A stretch of 64,000 bases of DNA from Bacteroides timonensis. Its GTDB lineage: Bacteria > Bacteroidota > Bacteroidia > Bacteroidales > Bacteroidaceae. A program made the position numbers and the translations under genes. The stretch lies in the NCBI RefSeq assembly GCF_000513195.1, contig NZ_CBVI010000089.1, positions 1 to 64,000 on the forward strand, in the 5' to 3' direction. This document shows, in pieces, positions 24,975 to 34,972 of this stretch; position 1 is the stretch's first letter, and every line of letters begins with the position of its first letter. A model generated the notes under the pieces. It was not told where the DNA came from. It was given only the letters and a program-made list of their open reading frames with translations, and searched no databases.

Positions 24975-27947
24975 TTATTTAGCAACCTCTTGTTCGTTTC
25001 TGGTAGGTTGCGGTCCCATATAGGAACGCTTCATACCGCCAAAGTCCAACACAACCTTTTGCAGAACTGTTCCAGCATCTCCACAGATGATTTTCACCGT
25101 ATGCTTACCCGGTTTATCGATATGGAGAGTGGTCTTGTTGATTCTGCAATTCTTCAATACGCTTTCATACCATATCTGTGCATATTCGAAAGAAGAAGTA
25201 GATGGAGTCATTACCGGACCTTCGTCTATACATACACCATATTTGGTTTCAACATTGGTTGCTTCATGTCCGGCATATCCTCTGTCCTTGCTGATGGGGA
25301 ATGTAGGCAGCACATACGTATAAACGTCTACCGATCCCTGCTCAAACGTATAGAAATCATATTCCAGACGCGGTGTATTACGTCCTGCGGTACGTTGCGC
25401 CGGAGCAATAGGATTACCCAACTGTACAGCTGTATTCTCGCATCCCAGGTTCGGAATAATAATCATCTTAATGGCATCATTCTCCACTTTACGGTGGAAA
25501 CTTGCCGCATCTATCGAAACATATCCGTTGTTTTCAACGAACAGCGTATCCATTTCGGCCAATGAAGGAGAGGTAGGGTTAAAGACGGAGATATAGACAC
25601 TTTCCTTCTCACCACGATCAGAAGTGATATCCAGTGTTCCTAGTATTCTTTCACCGGCAGGGACTTTTGCCCAGTCGATAGAAACTTCAATACGATCTTC
25701 AGTAGCTGTCTCTCCAGATTTCTTGCTAACCAAAATCCAGTCATTTGTTACAGCAGCTTTCCATTTCAGCGGAGTAGCGCCCTTGTTGAATACATCTACA
25801 TAATAGGACTGGCGCAAGTAAGTGTTAAAACATGGCAATGAGTGGAAACTCTGAAGGCCTTTCAGCACAGCTTCACCTTCGGCCATTACGCCTAAAGAAG
25901 CAGTAGGAGCCAATTCAACGTCTCTCAATTTCGGAAGTTCAAAATAAGCGGCAGCAAATCCCTGTTTCATCGTCATCACATGATTCCACTTACCGCCAAG
26001 CAACGAGTTATAGCCGTTGGTAATTATTTCCAGACTATCATAACAGGCTTTCGCTGATTTCTCCAGTTCTTTGGTTGATGCTCTCTGCTGAATAGAATAC
26101 CAGCGGTTTCTTTGTCCGTCCAGTATCATTCTGTTCAACAATTCGCACCCTTTCACCGGATAATACAGTGACTGGTAGAAACATGCTTTCTGTTTCTCGT
26201 CCGACATATTGTTTAGGATCTTCTCTACGGTGCTTCCAATACGGCGGTATTCATTCAAACGATTGTCTACCTCACGATAGTTGGTAAGTGAGAAATCCGT
26301 ATCCGTATTCCGTTCTCTCCCATGCTTATCAGTAGTCCATTGGTAACCCCACCCCATAAATTCGGGTTTACGTGCGAAAGCCAGCTTATAGAAAGAATTA
26401 ACCACATCCTGATATTCGTTACGGTATTGGTCGCCCAACATACCACACAACCATTCAGTACGGTAGTTGGCTGCCCTTTCAAAGTTAAAAGCATCAATAT
26501 CGAAAGCCATTGTCAGGAAATAATCTACAGCGAACTCACAGGATTTGATATCACCGGCATTCAGCAACCAGATGCGATCCGCCGTTGCATCATACGCTTT
26601 ACGAAGTTCTTCATACATCAATGTAGGAGAAACCGTGTTCATCCAAAGATGATCGTGAGGCTTGCCAAGATAAGAAGAATGGTAGTACACACCCGAACGA
26701 CCCGAACGTTTCTGTTCCTTCGGACTGCTCAAACGTTTCATATAACCATAGTTGTCATCCGGCCAGATGATTGTTACGTCATCCGGTAATTCCAGACCTT
26801 CGTCATATACATCCAGCACTTCTTTATAGGGAGTAAATGCTTGGGGAATCTCTTCACCCGGTTTACCGATGGCATCAATCAACATCTGTCTTTGGGCCAT
26901 CAAAGCCTCCTGAAGCATATCTTTTCTGTCGCCCATATCATTGCTTGCATTCATGGCTCTGTCATGCAGTCCGCGCAATGCCAGCGTATATACATTTTCA
27001 AAGGGAGCACATTCCTTCACGCGTGCATTCAACACGCTGTCTACACCTTTTTTATTATTGATGTAGTCCCACTCACCCATTTTATCACGTTTCCATTCAC
27101 TTGCGGTATTAAACAATAACGGTTCACAATGAGAAGAACCCATGATGATGGCAAAGCGGTCTGCAACCACTCTGTTCTCGGGAATGCGGTGAAATGCCAT
27201 AGATGCATCATGCATGGCCGGACACAAATAGTTGGCCTGGAGACGGAGCAACAGTTCGCAAACCTTAGCGTAAGTCCGGGGACCGAAATTACCCACTTCT
27301 TTCTCGAAGTTTCTCTTAGACCAACGGTAGAGCCCCCAGTCTTCATCGTTGATGAAGATACCTCTATATTTCACAGTAGGCTCTTTAGATATATATTTAT
27401 CTACTTTCAGGTGTAACTGATCCTTCTTTACAATGGGAGCGTCTGCCCACCAGTACCAGGGAGATACACCGATAGTCCTCGACACAGACAACAATCCGTA
27501 AGCAGCACCTCTGCGGTCGCTACCCACAATAACCAATGCCTTGTCTACACCAGGAAGCGGATTACGAACGAGCTGTACCAGATAGCTTTCCCAACGATTC
27601 TTCAAAGTTTCCACATCCAGTTTCTTCTTTGCAATCATCTGGTCAATCCATTCATTATGCCCCAAGGTTCCGACAATAATACAATTCTTCTGAGGAGCTT
27701 CCTTGGTAGTAGCAACGCCTAGGATTTGTCCACTCACCTCTTTCACATCATTCGCAAATAGTCCCGCCGTTGTTTTTACAACTTCAAAATCTTGTGCGTC
27801 ATAGTACACGCAGGCTTTATCCTTCTTGCCTACGAGACTGAATACGTTGGATCCGCTACTATTTTGCGATAGCGAAACCTGAGCCAACGCCACTGAAGAA
27901 CTCAGCAGCAACATGCCTCCTAATAAAACAGATTTAAAAATACTCAT
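24975..27947 (-). CDS. GH115 family alpha-glucuronidase
   Basis: A 990-residue secreted enzyme. It has an N-terminal domain with VIVGSDRRGAAYGLLSVSRTIGVSPWYWWADAP, then the catalytic part KYRGIFINDEDWGLYRW, NYLCPAMHDAS, IIMGSSHCEPL and VTIIWPDDNYGYMKRL, followed by helical and C-terminal beta domains. This order is characteristic of GH115, whose known members remove 4-O-methyl-glucuronic or glucuronic acid side chains from xylan and other glycans. Its presence with two GH105 genes points to a uronic-acid-decorated substrate. It lies 25 bp after GH105. Confidence 0.9.
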   Translation of the reverse strand: MSIFKSVLLGGMLLLSSSVALAQVSLSQNSSGSNVFSLVGKKDKACVYYDAQDFEVVKTTAGLFANDVKEVSGQILGVATTKEAPQKNCIIVGTLGHNEWIDQMIAKKKLDVETLKNRWESYLVQLVRNPLPGVDKALVIVGSDRRGAAYGLLSVSRTIGVSPWYWWADAPIVKKDQLHLKVDKYISKEPTVKYRGIFINDEDWGLYRWSKRNFEKEVGNFGPRTYAKVCELLLRLQANYLCPAMHDASMAFHRIPENRVVADRFAIIMGSSHCEPLLFNTASEWKRDKMGEWDYINNKKGVDSVLNARVKECAPFENVYTLALRGLHDRAMNASNDMGDRKDMLQEALMAQRQMLIDAIGKPGEEIPQAFTPYKEVLDVYDEGLELPDDVTIIWPDDNYGYMKRLSSPKEQKRSGRSGVYYHSSYLGKPHDHLWMNTVSPTLMYEELRKAYDATADRIWLLNAGDIKSCEFAVDYFLTMAFDIDAFNFERAANYRTEWLCGMLGDQYRNEYQDVVNSFYKLAFARKPEFMGWGYQWTTDKHGRERNTDTDFSLTNYREVDNRLNEYRRIGSTVEKILNNMSDEKQKACFYQSLYYPVKGCELLNRMILDGQRNRWYSIQQRASTKELEKSAKACYDSLEIITNGYNSLLGGKWNHVMTMKQGFAAAYFELPKLRDVELAPTASLGVMAEGEAVLKGLQSFHSLPCFNTYLRQSYYVDVFNKGATPLKWKAAVTNDWILVSKKSGETATEDRIEVSIDWAKVPAGERILGTLDITSDRGEKESVYISVFNPTSPSLAEMDTLFVENNGYVSIDAASFHRKVENDAIKMIIIPNLGCENTAVQLGNPIAPAQRTAGRNTPRLEYDFYTFEQGSVDVYTYVLPTFPISKDRGYAGHEATNVETKYGVCIDEGPVMTPSTSSFEYAQIWYESVLKNCRINKTTLHIDKPGKHTVKIICGDAGTVLQKVVLDFGGMKRSYMGPQPTRNEQEVAK

Positions 27948-27972
27948 GGTTTATTTATTGATAATTTATAAG

Positions 27973-29079
27973 TTACTTCTCCATCAGGGCAACCACACAC
28001 CAAAGGTAAGGTCCTTGTGCATGAAAATCACCGGTACGGCGCGGACGGTCATAATAGTATTGCTTGTCGTTCTTCTTGTTGGTACCGACACAGATTTCTC
28101 TCACCTGATTTTTTTCGGTAAGGTAAGTCACCAAAGCCATCCATGCCTTGCGCGCTGCCGGAGCATATTCTTTGGCATCCAACCATCCGTTCTTTACACC
28201 TGTAATAAAAGCGAAAGTAAACATGGCAGAACCCGATGTTTCAGTCCAGCATTCAGGATCATCGAGCAACTGATTCCACAGACCTTCCGGGTTCTGATAT
28301 TCCTTCAGACTTTTCATCATAGTCAGGTAACCTTCCATAATGCGGGGACGGTCTTTGTGCTTCTTGGGCAAATAACGAAGTAATTCTGCCATACCTGCTG
28401 CCATCCATCCGTTTCCGCGTCCCCAATAGAAAGGCACATCCGGTGCATGATAGAAGAGACCGTTGGGACGTTGCAATTCATCCAGATACATCACCATCTC
28501 TTTGGCTGCACGATCTATATATTTGCTATCATTGGTCACTTTGTAGGCATGTGTCTGTACAATGGTAATCATGTACATATCGTCAATCCAAAGACGTGTT
28601 TGCCACGAATAGCCCTTCTCTACCCATTCCTTCTCACTTGGTTTGGCATCTTCGGGAACTTCCCATTGGGTATCGGCATAAGGCAATCCCAGTTCTTTGT
28701 AGCGTTCATCCTTCGTCACCCAATAAAGCTCCAGAGGCAAACTTCCGAACATATTCAGATCGACATGATTCTTGATGGGCAACAACTCCTTTTCGGTAGT
28801 AAACAGATGCTCAAATCTGGCTTGCAAAAGTTTGATGAGCGCTTTGTCTTTGGCCGCCGCCGCATATTTAAGAGAACCGTTCCAATAGAAGGTTTCAGGA
28901 TAACCAATCCATTTTCCGGCATGCAATGCATGTTTCTCGGTTACAAAACGGTAGGCAATACGTCTGCCGATTTCATCGGGAGTATACCCTTCGGGAAAAT
29001 TCTTCAGAAGACTAGTCTGAGCGATTAGCAACTGGAAAGACGATAATAAAAATAAGAATGCGAATACTTTCTTGTACAT
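27973..29079 (-). CDS. GH105 unsaturated glycuronyl hydrolase, copy 1
   Basis: A 368-residue secreted (alpha/alpha)6 enzyme. The catalytic region holds NHVDLNMFGSLPLELY and WQTRLWIDDMYMITIVQTHAY, matching the two conserved Asp of YteR-type enzymes. APDVPFYWGRGNGWMAAGMAELL is another family block. GH105 enzymes hydrate the 4,5-unsaturated uronic acid left by polysaccharide lyases, yet no lyase gene is visible in this window. It has a close paralogue at 34973-36076. The gap to the GH130 gene is 64 bp. Confidence 0.9.
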   Translation of the reverse strand: MYKKVFAFLFLLSSFQLLIAQTSLLKNFPEGYTPDEIGRRIAYRFVTEKHALHAGKWIGYPETFYWNGSLKYAAAAKDKALIKLLQARFEHLFTTEKELLPIKNHVDLNMFGSLPLELYWVTKDERYKELGLPYADTQWEVPEDAKPSEKEWVEKGYSWQTRLWIDDMYMITIVQTHAYKVTNDSKYIDRAAKEMVMYLDELQRPNGLFYHAPDVPFYWGRGNGWMAAGMAELLRYLPKKHKDRPRIMEGYLTMMKSLKEYQNPEGLWNQLLDDPECWTETSGSAMFTFAFITGVKNGWLDAKEYAPAARKAWMALVTYLTEKNQVREICVGTNKKNDKQYYYDRPRRTGDFHAQGPYLWCVVALMEK

Positions 29080-29143
29080 AACAATTTGAATTCTATCTAT
29101 TAAACATTACAATAATTTACTTTCTCTGGAATATCCGTTGATA

Positions 29144-30292
29144 TTACTTCACTTTCAATAGTTTCTTGGTGTCGTCGCACACGGCTACCGCCACTTTGGA
29201 GTCTGCACAGCCGTAATAAAGATATAGCTTCTTCTTATAATAGGCCAATCCTTCGATAAACACGGTTCCGTCCTTATACTGCCCGCTCTTCTCAAAAGAA
29301 GCTTCGGGCATGAAGAAAGGCTTGTCTAAACGGCCCAATACTTTATAAGGATCTTCGGAATCAAGCAGGAGCTGACCAGCGCAGTAAGCACCTGCCGGAT
29401 AATTTGCATCGCCTCTCTTTTTATCATTCTTACCATTATACATCAATACGATGCCTTGTTTGGTACGAATAGCAGGAGGCCCACATTCAGTCATCTGGCT
29501 GTCGAAGTATCCGTTACGCGGCCTGGCTATTTTCAACAATTCGTTGTTCTCATCCAGCACAGGATACCAGTCTGTAAGATTGTCGGAAGTAGCTGCATGC
29601 ACGGCATATTCTCCCCAATACATGAAGTACTTACCATCTACTTTATCGAGAACCAGTTTTCCACCTTTCACCTTGGTAAGCATAGAGGCTGACTTGGTAG
29701 CAATTCTGGCGAAACGCCCGTCATACGCTTTTTCAAAAGCAAGACCGTGCTTGGTCCAGTTCTTCAAGTCTCTGGAGGTAGCTACTGCAAGACGGGGAGT
29801 CTTCCGGTTCCACGCCGTATAAAGCATCACGTATAATCCGTCTTCGGTCATTGCCACTCGCGGATCTTCGCAACCACCCGGACACTCTATACTCTCAAAA
29901 TCATCTCCACCGGGGAAAAGTACCGGGCTGTCGAATCTCTCCATAATCACTCCATCCACACTTTCGGCATACCCGATACGGGAAGTTCTCTTCCCAATGC
30001 CTTGTGCCGAGTTATCTTCAGCACGATAGAGCACGACAATCTTTCCATCTTTCACCGTGGCAGCAGGATTGAAAATATCACTTTCTTCCCACTTCACCTG
30101 TTCCTTTCGCATCGGACAATAGAAAGAGGTAGGCTGTGGAGTGAGTACAGGATTGACACCTTCAGGACGGTGGAATGGGCCAATTACCCAGTTCTCCTGT
30201 TCTTTCTTATCGGTATCATCTGAAGAAGGCAGAGTAGAAAAACTACTCAATGACAGCACTCCTATCAAACCGACTATGAGTTTTAACTTCAT
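29144..30292 (-). CDS. GH130-like enzyme (beta-mannoside hydrolase or phosphorylase family)
   Basis: About 382 residues from the ATG at 30290-30292; an ATG 21 bp upstream is possible, but the signal peptide (MKLKLIVGLIGVLSLSSFS) starts at the later one. The fold is a five-bladed propeller with the GH130-typical GCEDPRVAMTEDGLYVMLYTAW, preceded by NPAATVKDGKIVVLYRAED and followed by ECGPPAIRTKQGIVLMYNG. GH130 contains phosphorylases and, in Bacteroides, exported beta-1,2-mannosidases that hydrolyse. Export argues for hydrolysis here. It stands between GH105 and the FAD oxidoreductase. Confidence 0.75.
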   Translation of the reverse strand: MKLKLIVGLIGVLSLSSFSTLPSSDDTDKKEQENWVIGPFHRPEGVNPVLTPQPTSFYCPMRKEQVKWEESDIFNPAATVKDGKIVVLYRAEDNSAQGIGKRTSRIGYAESVDGVIMERFDSPVLFPGGDDFESIECPGGCEDPRVAMTEDGLYVMLYTAWNRKTPRLAVATSRDLKNWTKHGLAFEKAYDGRFARIATKSASMLTKVKGGKLVLDKVDGKYFMYWGEYAVHAATSDNLTDWYPVLDENNELLKIARPRNGYFDSQMTECGPPAIRTKQGIVLMYNGKNDKKRGDANYPAGAYCAGQLLLDSEDPYKVLGRLDKPFFMPEASFEKSGQYKDGTVFIEGLAYYKKKLYLYYGCADSKVAVAVCDDTKKLLKVK

Positions 30293-30329
30293 CTTAATAT
30301 CTATGTTTTGCATGGTTAAAGTTATCGTT

Positions 30330-32192
30330 TTATTGACGAATATGTTTATAAATCTCAGTCAATACTTCCAATCTGGTTGTTTTTCCGGGAACAGCCCGGG
30401 GCTTAAACCCACATAATGTACTCCAGTCCTGCAACGTCTTTTCATCGACCATTCCTTGCAAATCCGCATCCCATCCGGGCAAATACCCTCTCAATCCCAT
30501 ATATTGAGCCAAATGGAAACCTGTATTTTCCGGACGCAAGTCACGAAAGTAAATCAGCGTTGCTTTCTGGTCAATCAGCAGATCCTGCAATATGGACATA
30601 TCCACATCCTGAACAGCAACTTTACGGTCAATAGCCAACGAAGCAGCGATACCTGCCGCCTGCCCCAATGCCATCCAACATGGCTCCATACGCAATGTGG
30701 AGAATCCGATATGTGAACCGGATACAGGTACAGGTAATAGCAGATTATCTACATTCCGGGGTAGAATCACGCCCAAGGGCACCGTATACACTGCTGTAGG
30801 GTAGCTGACAAATCCATCCAAATGTACTCTTCCGGCTTCCCGCTTTCTGGCAGCATGCGAATCGAGTGCATAATGGCTGGCTGTCACGCTACTGCCATGC
30901 AAAGGCGGGCGTTTGCCCGGTGCAGTGGGTAAAGCATCCTTAGCTGTAAAGAAGTAAACTCCCTCAAAGCGTCTTCCTTCACGTACATAGACCTGGCGGG
31001 GAAAATATTCATTATCCTGATATTCGTCTTTAGCCAATCCCCATTCTAGCATTGCTTTACGGAAATGCTCCGGCAATTCCGGATCATTCTGGGCAAACCA
31101 GAATAAACCCAATGTATAATCTTTCAGACGTTTGGCAAACTTATCCCTCCACTCCCAGGAAGAAGTAGGCCAAGGCCAGTTCTCTTCCGGCAGATCAGTA
31201 GAGATAAATGCAGCGTGCTGATTATTGCCATCTGTCTTCTGATTAGGCAGTTTCACGATACTGCTCAGTTTTCTGATTCCCCAACTGTCTCCTGGCAGTT
31301 TAGTCTGGTTACCGCCAGCGATATGACGACGGTTTTCTTCCATCATTTCACCGGTCACTTTCAGCATGGCCCGTTGAGTATTCTTTCCGGTCCATACATC
31401 TTCAATCAGTGAGACATATTCGTTCCTGTTATACGATGCCGGCTTCGGAAAGAGAACACGATTATCAGGATCATTAGTCAGGCAAAGGCGATAGTTATAT
31501 GCCTGGACTGCATTATCAGACTCTCCTGTGCTACCACTGGCTGGCAGACTTTTCCAGTATTCATAGGTTCTTCCAGCTCCGGGTTCTCCGAATTCGGCTT
31601 TGCTTTCCCTACCTACGCGGAAAGGCACACCTGCCGCAGCACCCAGATCACCTTCATAAGTGGCATCCACAAAGATGTCACCCTGATAAAGTTCTTTCTC
31701 TCCATTCTCACGATTCAGTATACAGATGCTTTCAATGCGCCCGTTTCTGAGAGTGATATTCTGATCTTCAGCATCGAACTGCCGCATAAGAAGCACGGTA
31801 ATTTTATCCTTATGTTCGTTCAGCATATCCTGATAGATAGAGGCTGCAACAGACGGTTCGAAATGAAAGCCGTCACTGCAATCCTTCAGCTGCTGAGAGT
31901 TCTTTCCATAACGTTCTGCATAGTATTGCTTGATTCTGGAAGTAAACTCCATGAACAGACCGGTAGTTGCCTCCCGGGTAGCAATATCAGTAGCTCCCAG
32001 TCCGTTGGCCGGAAGTCCTCCAATATGCTGGGTACGTTCCAGAATAACTGAGGTCTTGCCTTGCCGGGCCGCTGCAATCGCCGCCATTATGCCACCGGGA
32101 TTACCGCCTACCACCACAATATCAAAATGATTTTGAGCGGATATCCCCCAGCTGAGCAGCAACAAAACAGTAAGAATATGGAATCTCTTCAC
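30330..32192 (-). CDS. Secreted FAD-dependent oxidoreductase
   Basis: A 620-residue protein with a signal peptide and an FAD-binding Rossmann start, DIVVVGGNPGGIMAAIAAARQG, followed by ERTQHIGGLPANGLGATD. Further blocks are GDIFVDATYEGDLGAAAGVPFRVG and the C-terminal VSGSHIGFSTLRMEPCWMALGQAAGIAA. This is the FAD-dependent oxidoreductase family (PF12831-like) often found in Bacteroidetes PULs with unknown substrate. It lies 8 bp after the GH2 gene. Sugar or uronic-acid oxidation on the outside of the inner membrane is possible, but the electron acceptor is not evident. Confidence 0.8.
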   Translation of the reverse strand: MKRFHILTVLLLLSWGISAQNHFDIVVVGGNPGGIMAAIAAARQGKTSVILERTQHIGGLPANGLGATDIATREATTGLFMEFTSRIKQYYAERYGKNSQQLKDCSDGFHFEPSVAASIYQDMLNEHKDKITVLLMRQFDAEDQNITLRNGRIESICILNRENGEKELYQGDIFVDATYEGDLGAAAGVPFRVGRESKAEFGEPGAGRTYEYWKSLPASGSTGESDNAVQAYNYRLCLTNDPDNRVLFPKPASYNRNEYVSLIEDVWTGKNTQRAMLKVTGEMMEENRRHIAGGNQTKLPGDSWGIRKLSSIVKLPNQKTDGNNQHAAFISTDLPEENWPWPTSSWEWRDKFAKRLKDYTLGLFWFAQNDPELPEHFRKAMLEWGLAKDEYQDNEYFPRQVYVREGRRFEGVYFFTAKDALPTAPGKRPPLHGSSVTASHYALDSHAARKREAGRVHLDGFVSYPTAVYTVPLGVILPRNVDNLLLPVPVSGSHIGFSTLRMEPCWMALGQAAGIAASLAIDRKVAVQDVDMSILQDLLIDQKATLIYFRDLRPENTGFHLAQYMGLRGYLPGWDADLQGMVDEKTLQDWSTLCGFKPRAVPGKTTRLEVLTEIYKHIRQ

Positions 32193-32200
32193 GTTATTTT

Positions 32201-34921
32201 TTATTTGAGTTTATACTTCTGAGTAGTTACATTCCAACCCTTCAATACCAGAACAGCTCCCTCAGTCAACTTTTCTTCCGCCGTTTCAATGGTGACAGTT
32301 TTCTTTTCACCCGGAACCAGAGAGAAGAAGTTATCCGAATAAAACGACGGGCGTATCGGACTCATCTTGGAATCGAGGAATTGCAATTGATTAAAGAAAG
32401 CGATACCACCGGAGGTATTCTTCAATGTAATGTCTACGAAATAGCGACCGTCTGCTTGACGCGCTTTATAGGAAAGCTTCACATTAGCCGCTTTCAGCTT
32501 ACTCAAGTCTTCAAATCCTGAAGATGCAGGACCGGTCAGAGTCTTACTGCCTTCATACTTATCATTTGATCTCCAATAAAAGTTGGAAGAAACGTCTTTA
32601 CCCTTCTCATCCTTCAGCACCAGCTTGATAAAGTGAACCTGAGAGATGTTTTCAGGAAAACGGATGGTCAGTACATCATTGGCTACTCCATCTTCCGGAA
32701 GATTCACGGAAGCAGATTCTTCAAATACCTTCCGGCTATTGATATCATATACCCGTGCTATCACTTTGTAATTATTAAAAGAGCGATAATAATCGTTCAC
32801 CACAGACACTGTATTCTTCAGATAATCGAACTGGGCATGTAGTGGCTCCAATGAATTGGCTGTATGGTACAAAGAAGCAGTGGGTTCCAAAGACCAATCC
32901 CACATACGGGAAGATACCTGACGCATGGAGCAGTTATGATACCAGAACAAGAGTCCGGAACAGAAGCGATCACCATAATCCAACTTATTGTAATTCCACA
33001 CTTCCCAGATACTCTTTGAGTTAATGGCACCCAACAGTTGTCCTTTCTGAGCAAACTCATCAATAGAGGATGACTTTCCATAGTTGTTCACCAAATCAGT
33101 ATACATGGTAGTCATCAAGTGGAAACCATTTCCATCCAGGTAATCCCACACCTCTTTATTGATAGGCCAGAGATCTTTTTCATCCATCATCTCACGAAGA
33201 ATCTCCACTGTGGGAAGTGTAGGCGCACCATACTCCGGATTGAAACCATCGACACGGCTTCCACGCGGAGATGCCGTATTTTCATAATGCTGCATCGGAT
33301 TCACCTGCTTATACGGACTTCCATCATGCACTCCGGCACATTCTGACTGCATCTGATATCCTCGCGTACCGTCCAGCTTGTTCAATAATTCAGGGGTACC
33401 TGTAACCTCGGTACTTTCATTAGAGGCTACATAATAAGCCAGAGAAGGATGATTGCGGATACGTTTCACAGTAGATGCCACATTATCCAGATAATTGCCC
33501 TTATCGTTCGGATGGCGTGTATCACCCGTCATCCAGAATTCCTGCCATACCAGCAGTCCCATCTCATCACACAACTGGAAGAAATAATCGGATTCGGCAA
33601 TGCCACCTCCCCACATGCGTAAGAGATTGACACCCGACTGACGGCTATATCGCAGTTCGGCATATGTACGCTCGTCAGAAGTTCTCAACATAGCTTCCGG
33701 TATCCAGTTCGTTCCACGGATAAAGAGACGCTTGCCATTGACATAAAAGACACGTGACTTATCAGGCGTATTCGTATCGGAAGTAATCTCACGAATACCG
33801 AATTTTGTTTTAACCGAGTCGCAAACTACTCCATCGATGGATACGGTCATTTTCAACTCATACAGGTTTTGAGGACCTTTGTTCACAGGCCACCACAAAC
33901 GAGGAGAGTTAATCACTAATTGAGGAAATTCATCCGGAGAAAAAGACAAGATTTTCTCTTCTCCACGCAAAACTTTAAGCTTTTTCTCGAAAGTTATATT
34001 TTCACCTGTAATCTCACCTCTTACCGTACAATTAATTCCACTAAATCCGGTAGTAGGATTTACAACTTCCACAGAAATGAACTCACGTGCCTGGTCATAA
34101 CCAGGTTTACGCAGTTCGGACTTCACAAAAGGATGACGTAATGCTACTTTACCGGTAGCATAGAGAGAGATGTTTTTCCAGATACCCGTATTACGGTCGC
34201 GGATACCATCCATGAAAGTAAAATCCCAGCCTACAGTCATCAGCATAGTAGTGTTCAATCCGATATTTCCGTTTCCACCATTGTGGAACTCACCCACTGC
34301 ACCCCAGGATTTGGGTTTGGCACTGCCGGGGACATCAACCGGATATACTTTTATAGCCAATGCGTTAGCCTTATCTATCTTCACAAAGTCAGTCACGTCA
34401 ATATAATCCTGCATAAACATACCTTTAATAGTACTGAGCAGATTTCCATTCACCCATACTTCGGCACGATAGTTGATACCATCCACTTGCAACCAGACAT
34501 GTTTTCCTTCAAATGATTTGGGAACTGTAAATTCAGTCCGGAACCAATAGGTATAAAAGTCACGACCGGTTTCAGAGATATCCGGTATTAATTTGGATTC
34601 GATCTTATTGTTGATTCCGTAATAAGGTTCCGGATATTTACGGTTATGTACCAATGAATTCAGAACTGTACCGGGCACAATGGCAGGCAACCAGTTCGCG
34701 GTCGGGTAATCTGACAATGATACCTTTTCTCCAGGATCTGCTACATCTCCTGCCTTTATCATTTTCCACTGATAGTCTCCATTATGGGTAATTTCCGAGT
34801 CGAGCCAGAGGCGTTCAGAGTCTCTGACATCATTTACTTTGGTTTGTCCGGTTACTACTGTCGAATAGGAAAACAACAGTACAACAAAGGTAAGGGCCTT
34901 CACCCAACTGCTTATGTTCAT
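32201..34921 (-). CDS. GH2 family enzyme, exo-beta-glucosaminidase/mannosidase-like architecture
   Basis: A 906-residue secreted enzyme with the GH2 order: jelly-roll sugar-binding domain (WVNGNLLSTIKGMF, near residue 155), Ig-like domain, TIM barrel with LFIRGTNWIPEAML and LLRMWGGGIAESDYF, and two C-terminal beta domains. The acid/base Glu lies in YYVASNEST (about residue 502) and the nucleophile Glu in FNPEYGAPTLPT (about 562). This domain set is closest to beta-mannosidase and exo-beta-D-glucosaminidase types rather than E. coli LacZ. It sits between the second GH105 (51 bp) and the FAD oxidoreductase (8 bp). Confidence 0.85.
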   Translation of the reverse strand: MNISSWVKALTFVVLLFSYSTVVTGQTKVNDVRDSERLWLDSEITHNGDYQWKMIKAGDVADPGEKVSLSDYPTANWLPAIVPGTVLNSLVHNRKYPEPYYGINNKIESKLIPDISETGRDFYTYWFRTEFTVPKSFEGKHVWLQVDGINYRAEVWVNGNLLSTIKGMFMQDYIDVTDFVKIDKANALAIKVYPVDVPGSAKPKSWGAVGEFHNGGNGNIGLNTTMLMTVGWDFTFMDGIRDRNTGIWKNISLYATGKVALRHPFVKSELRKPGYDQAREFISVEVVNPTTGFSGINCTVRGEITGENITFEKKLKVLRGEEKILSFSPDEFPQLVINSPRLWWPVNKGPQNLYELKMTVSIDGVVCDSVKTKFGIREITSDTNTPDKSRVFYVNGKRLFIRGTNWIPEAMLRTSDERTYAELRYSRQSGVNLLRMWGGGIAESDYFFQLCDEMGLLVWQEFWMTGDTRHPNDKGNYLDNVASTVKRIRNHPSLAYYVASNESTEVTGTPELLNKLDGTRGYQMQSECAGVHDGSPYKQVNPMQHYENTASPRGSRVDGFNPEYGAPTLPTVEILREMMDEKDLWPINKEVWDYLDGNGFHLMTTMYTDLVNNYGKSSSIDEFAQKGQLLGAINSKSIWEVWNYNKLDYGDRFCSGLLFWYHNCSMRQVSSRMWDWSLEPTASLYHTANSLEPLHAQFDYLKNTVSVVNDYYRSFNNYKVIARVYDINSRKVFEESASVNLPEDGVANDVLTIRFPENISQVHFIKLVLKDEKGKDVSSNFYWRSNDKYEGSKTLTGPASSGFEDLSKLKAANVKLSYKARQADGRYFVDITLKNTSGGIAFFNQLQFLDSKMSPIRPSFYSDNFFSLVPGEKKTVTIETAEEKLTEGAVLVLKGWNVTTQKYKLK

Positions 34922-34972
34922 CTTATAAGTATAAATAGATTTTCGATATGAGATTATTAAAGTAATGCTATC

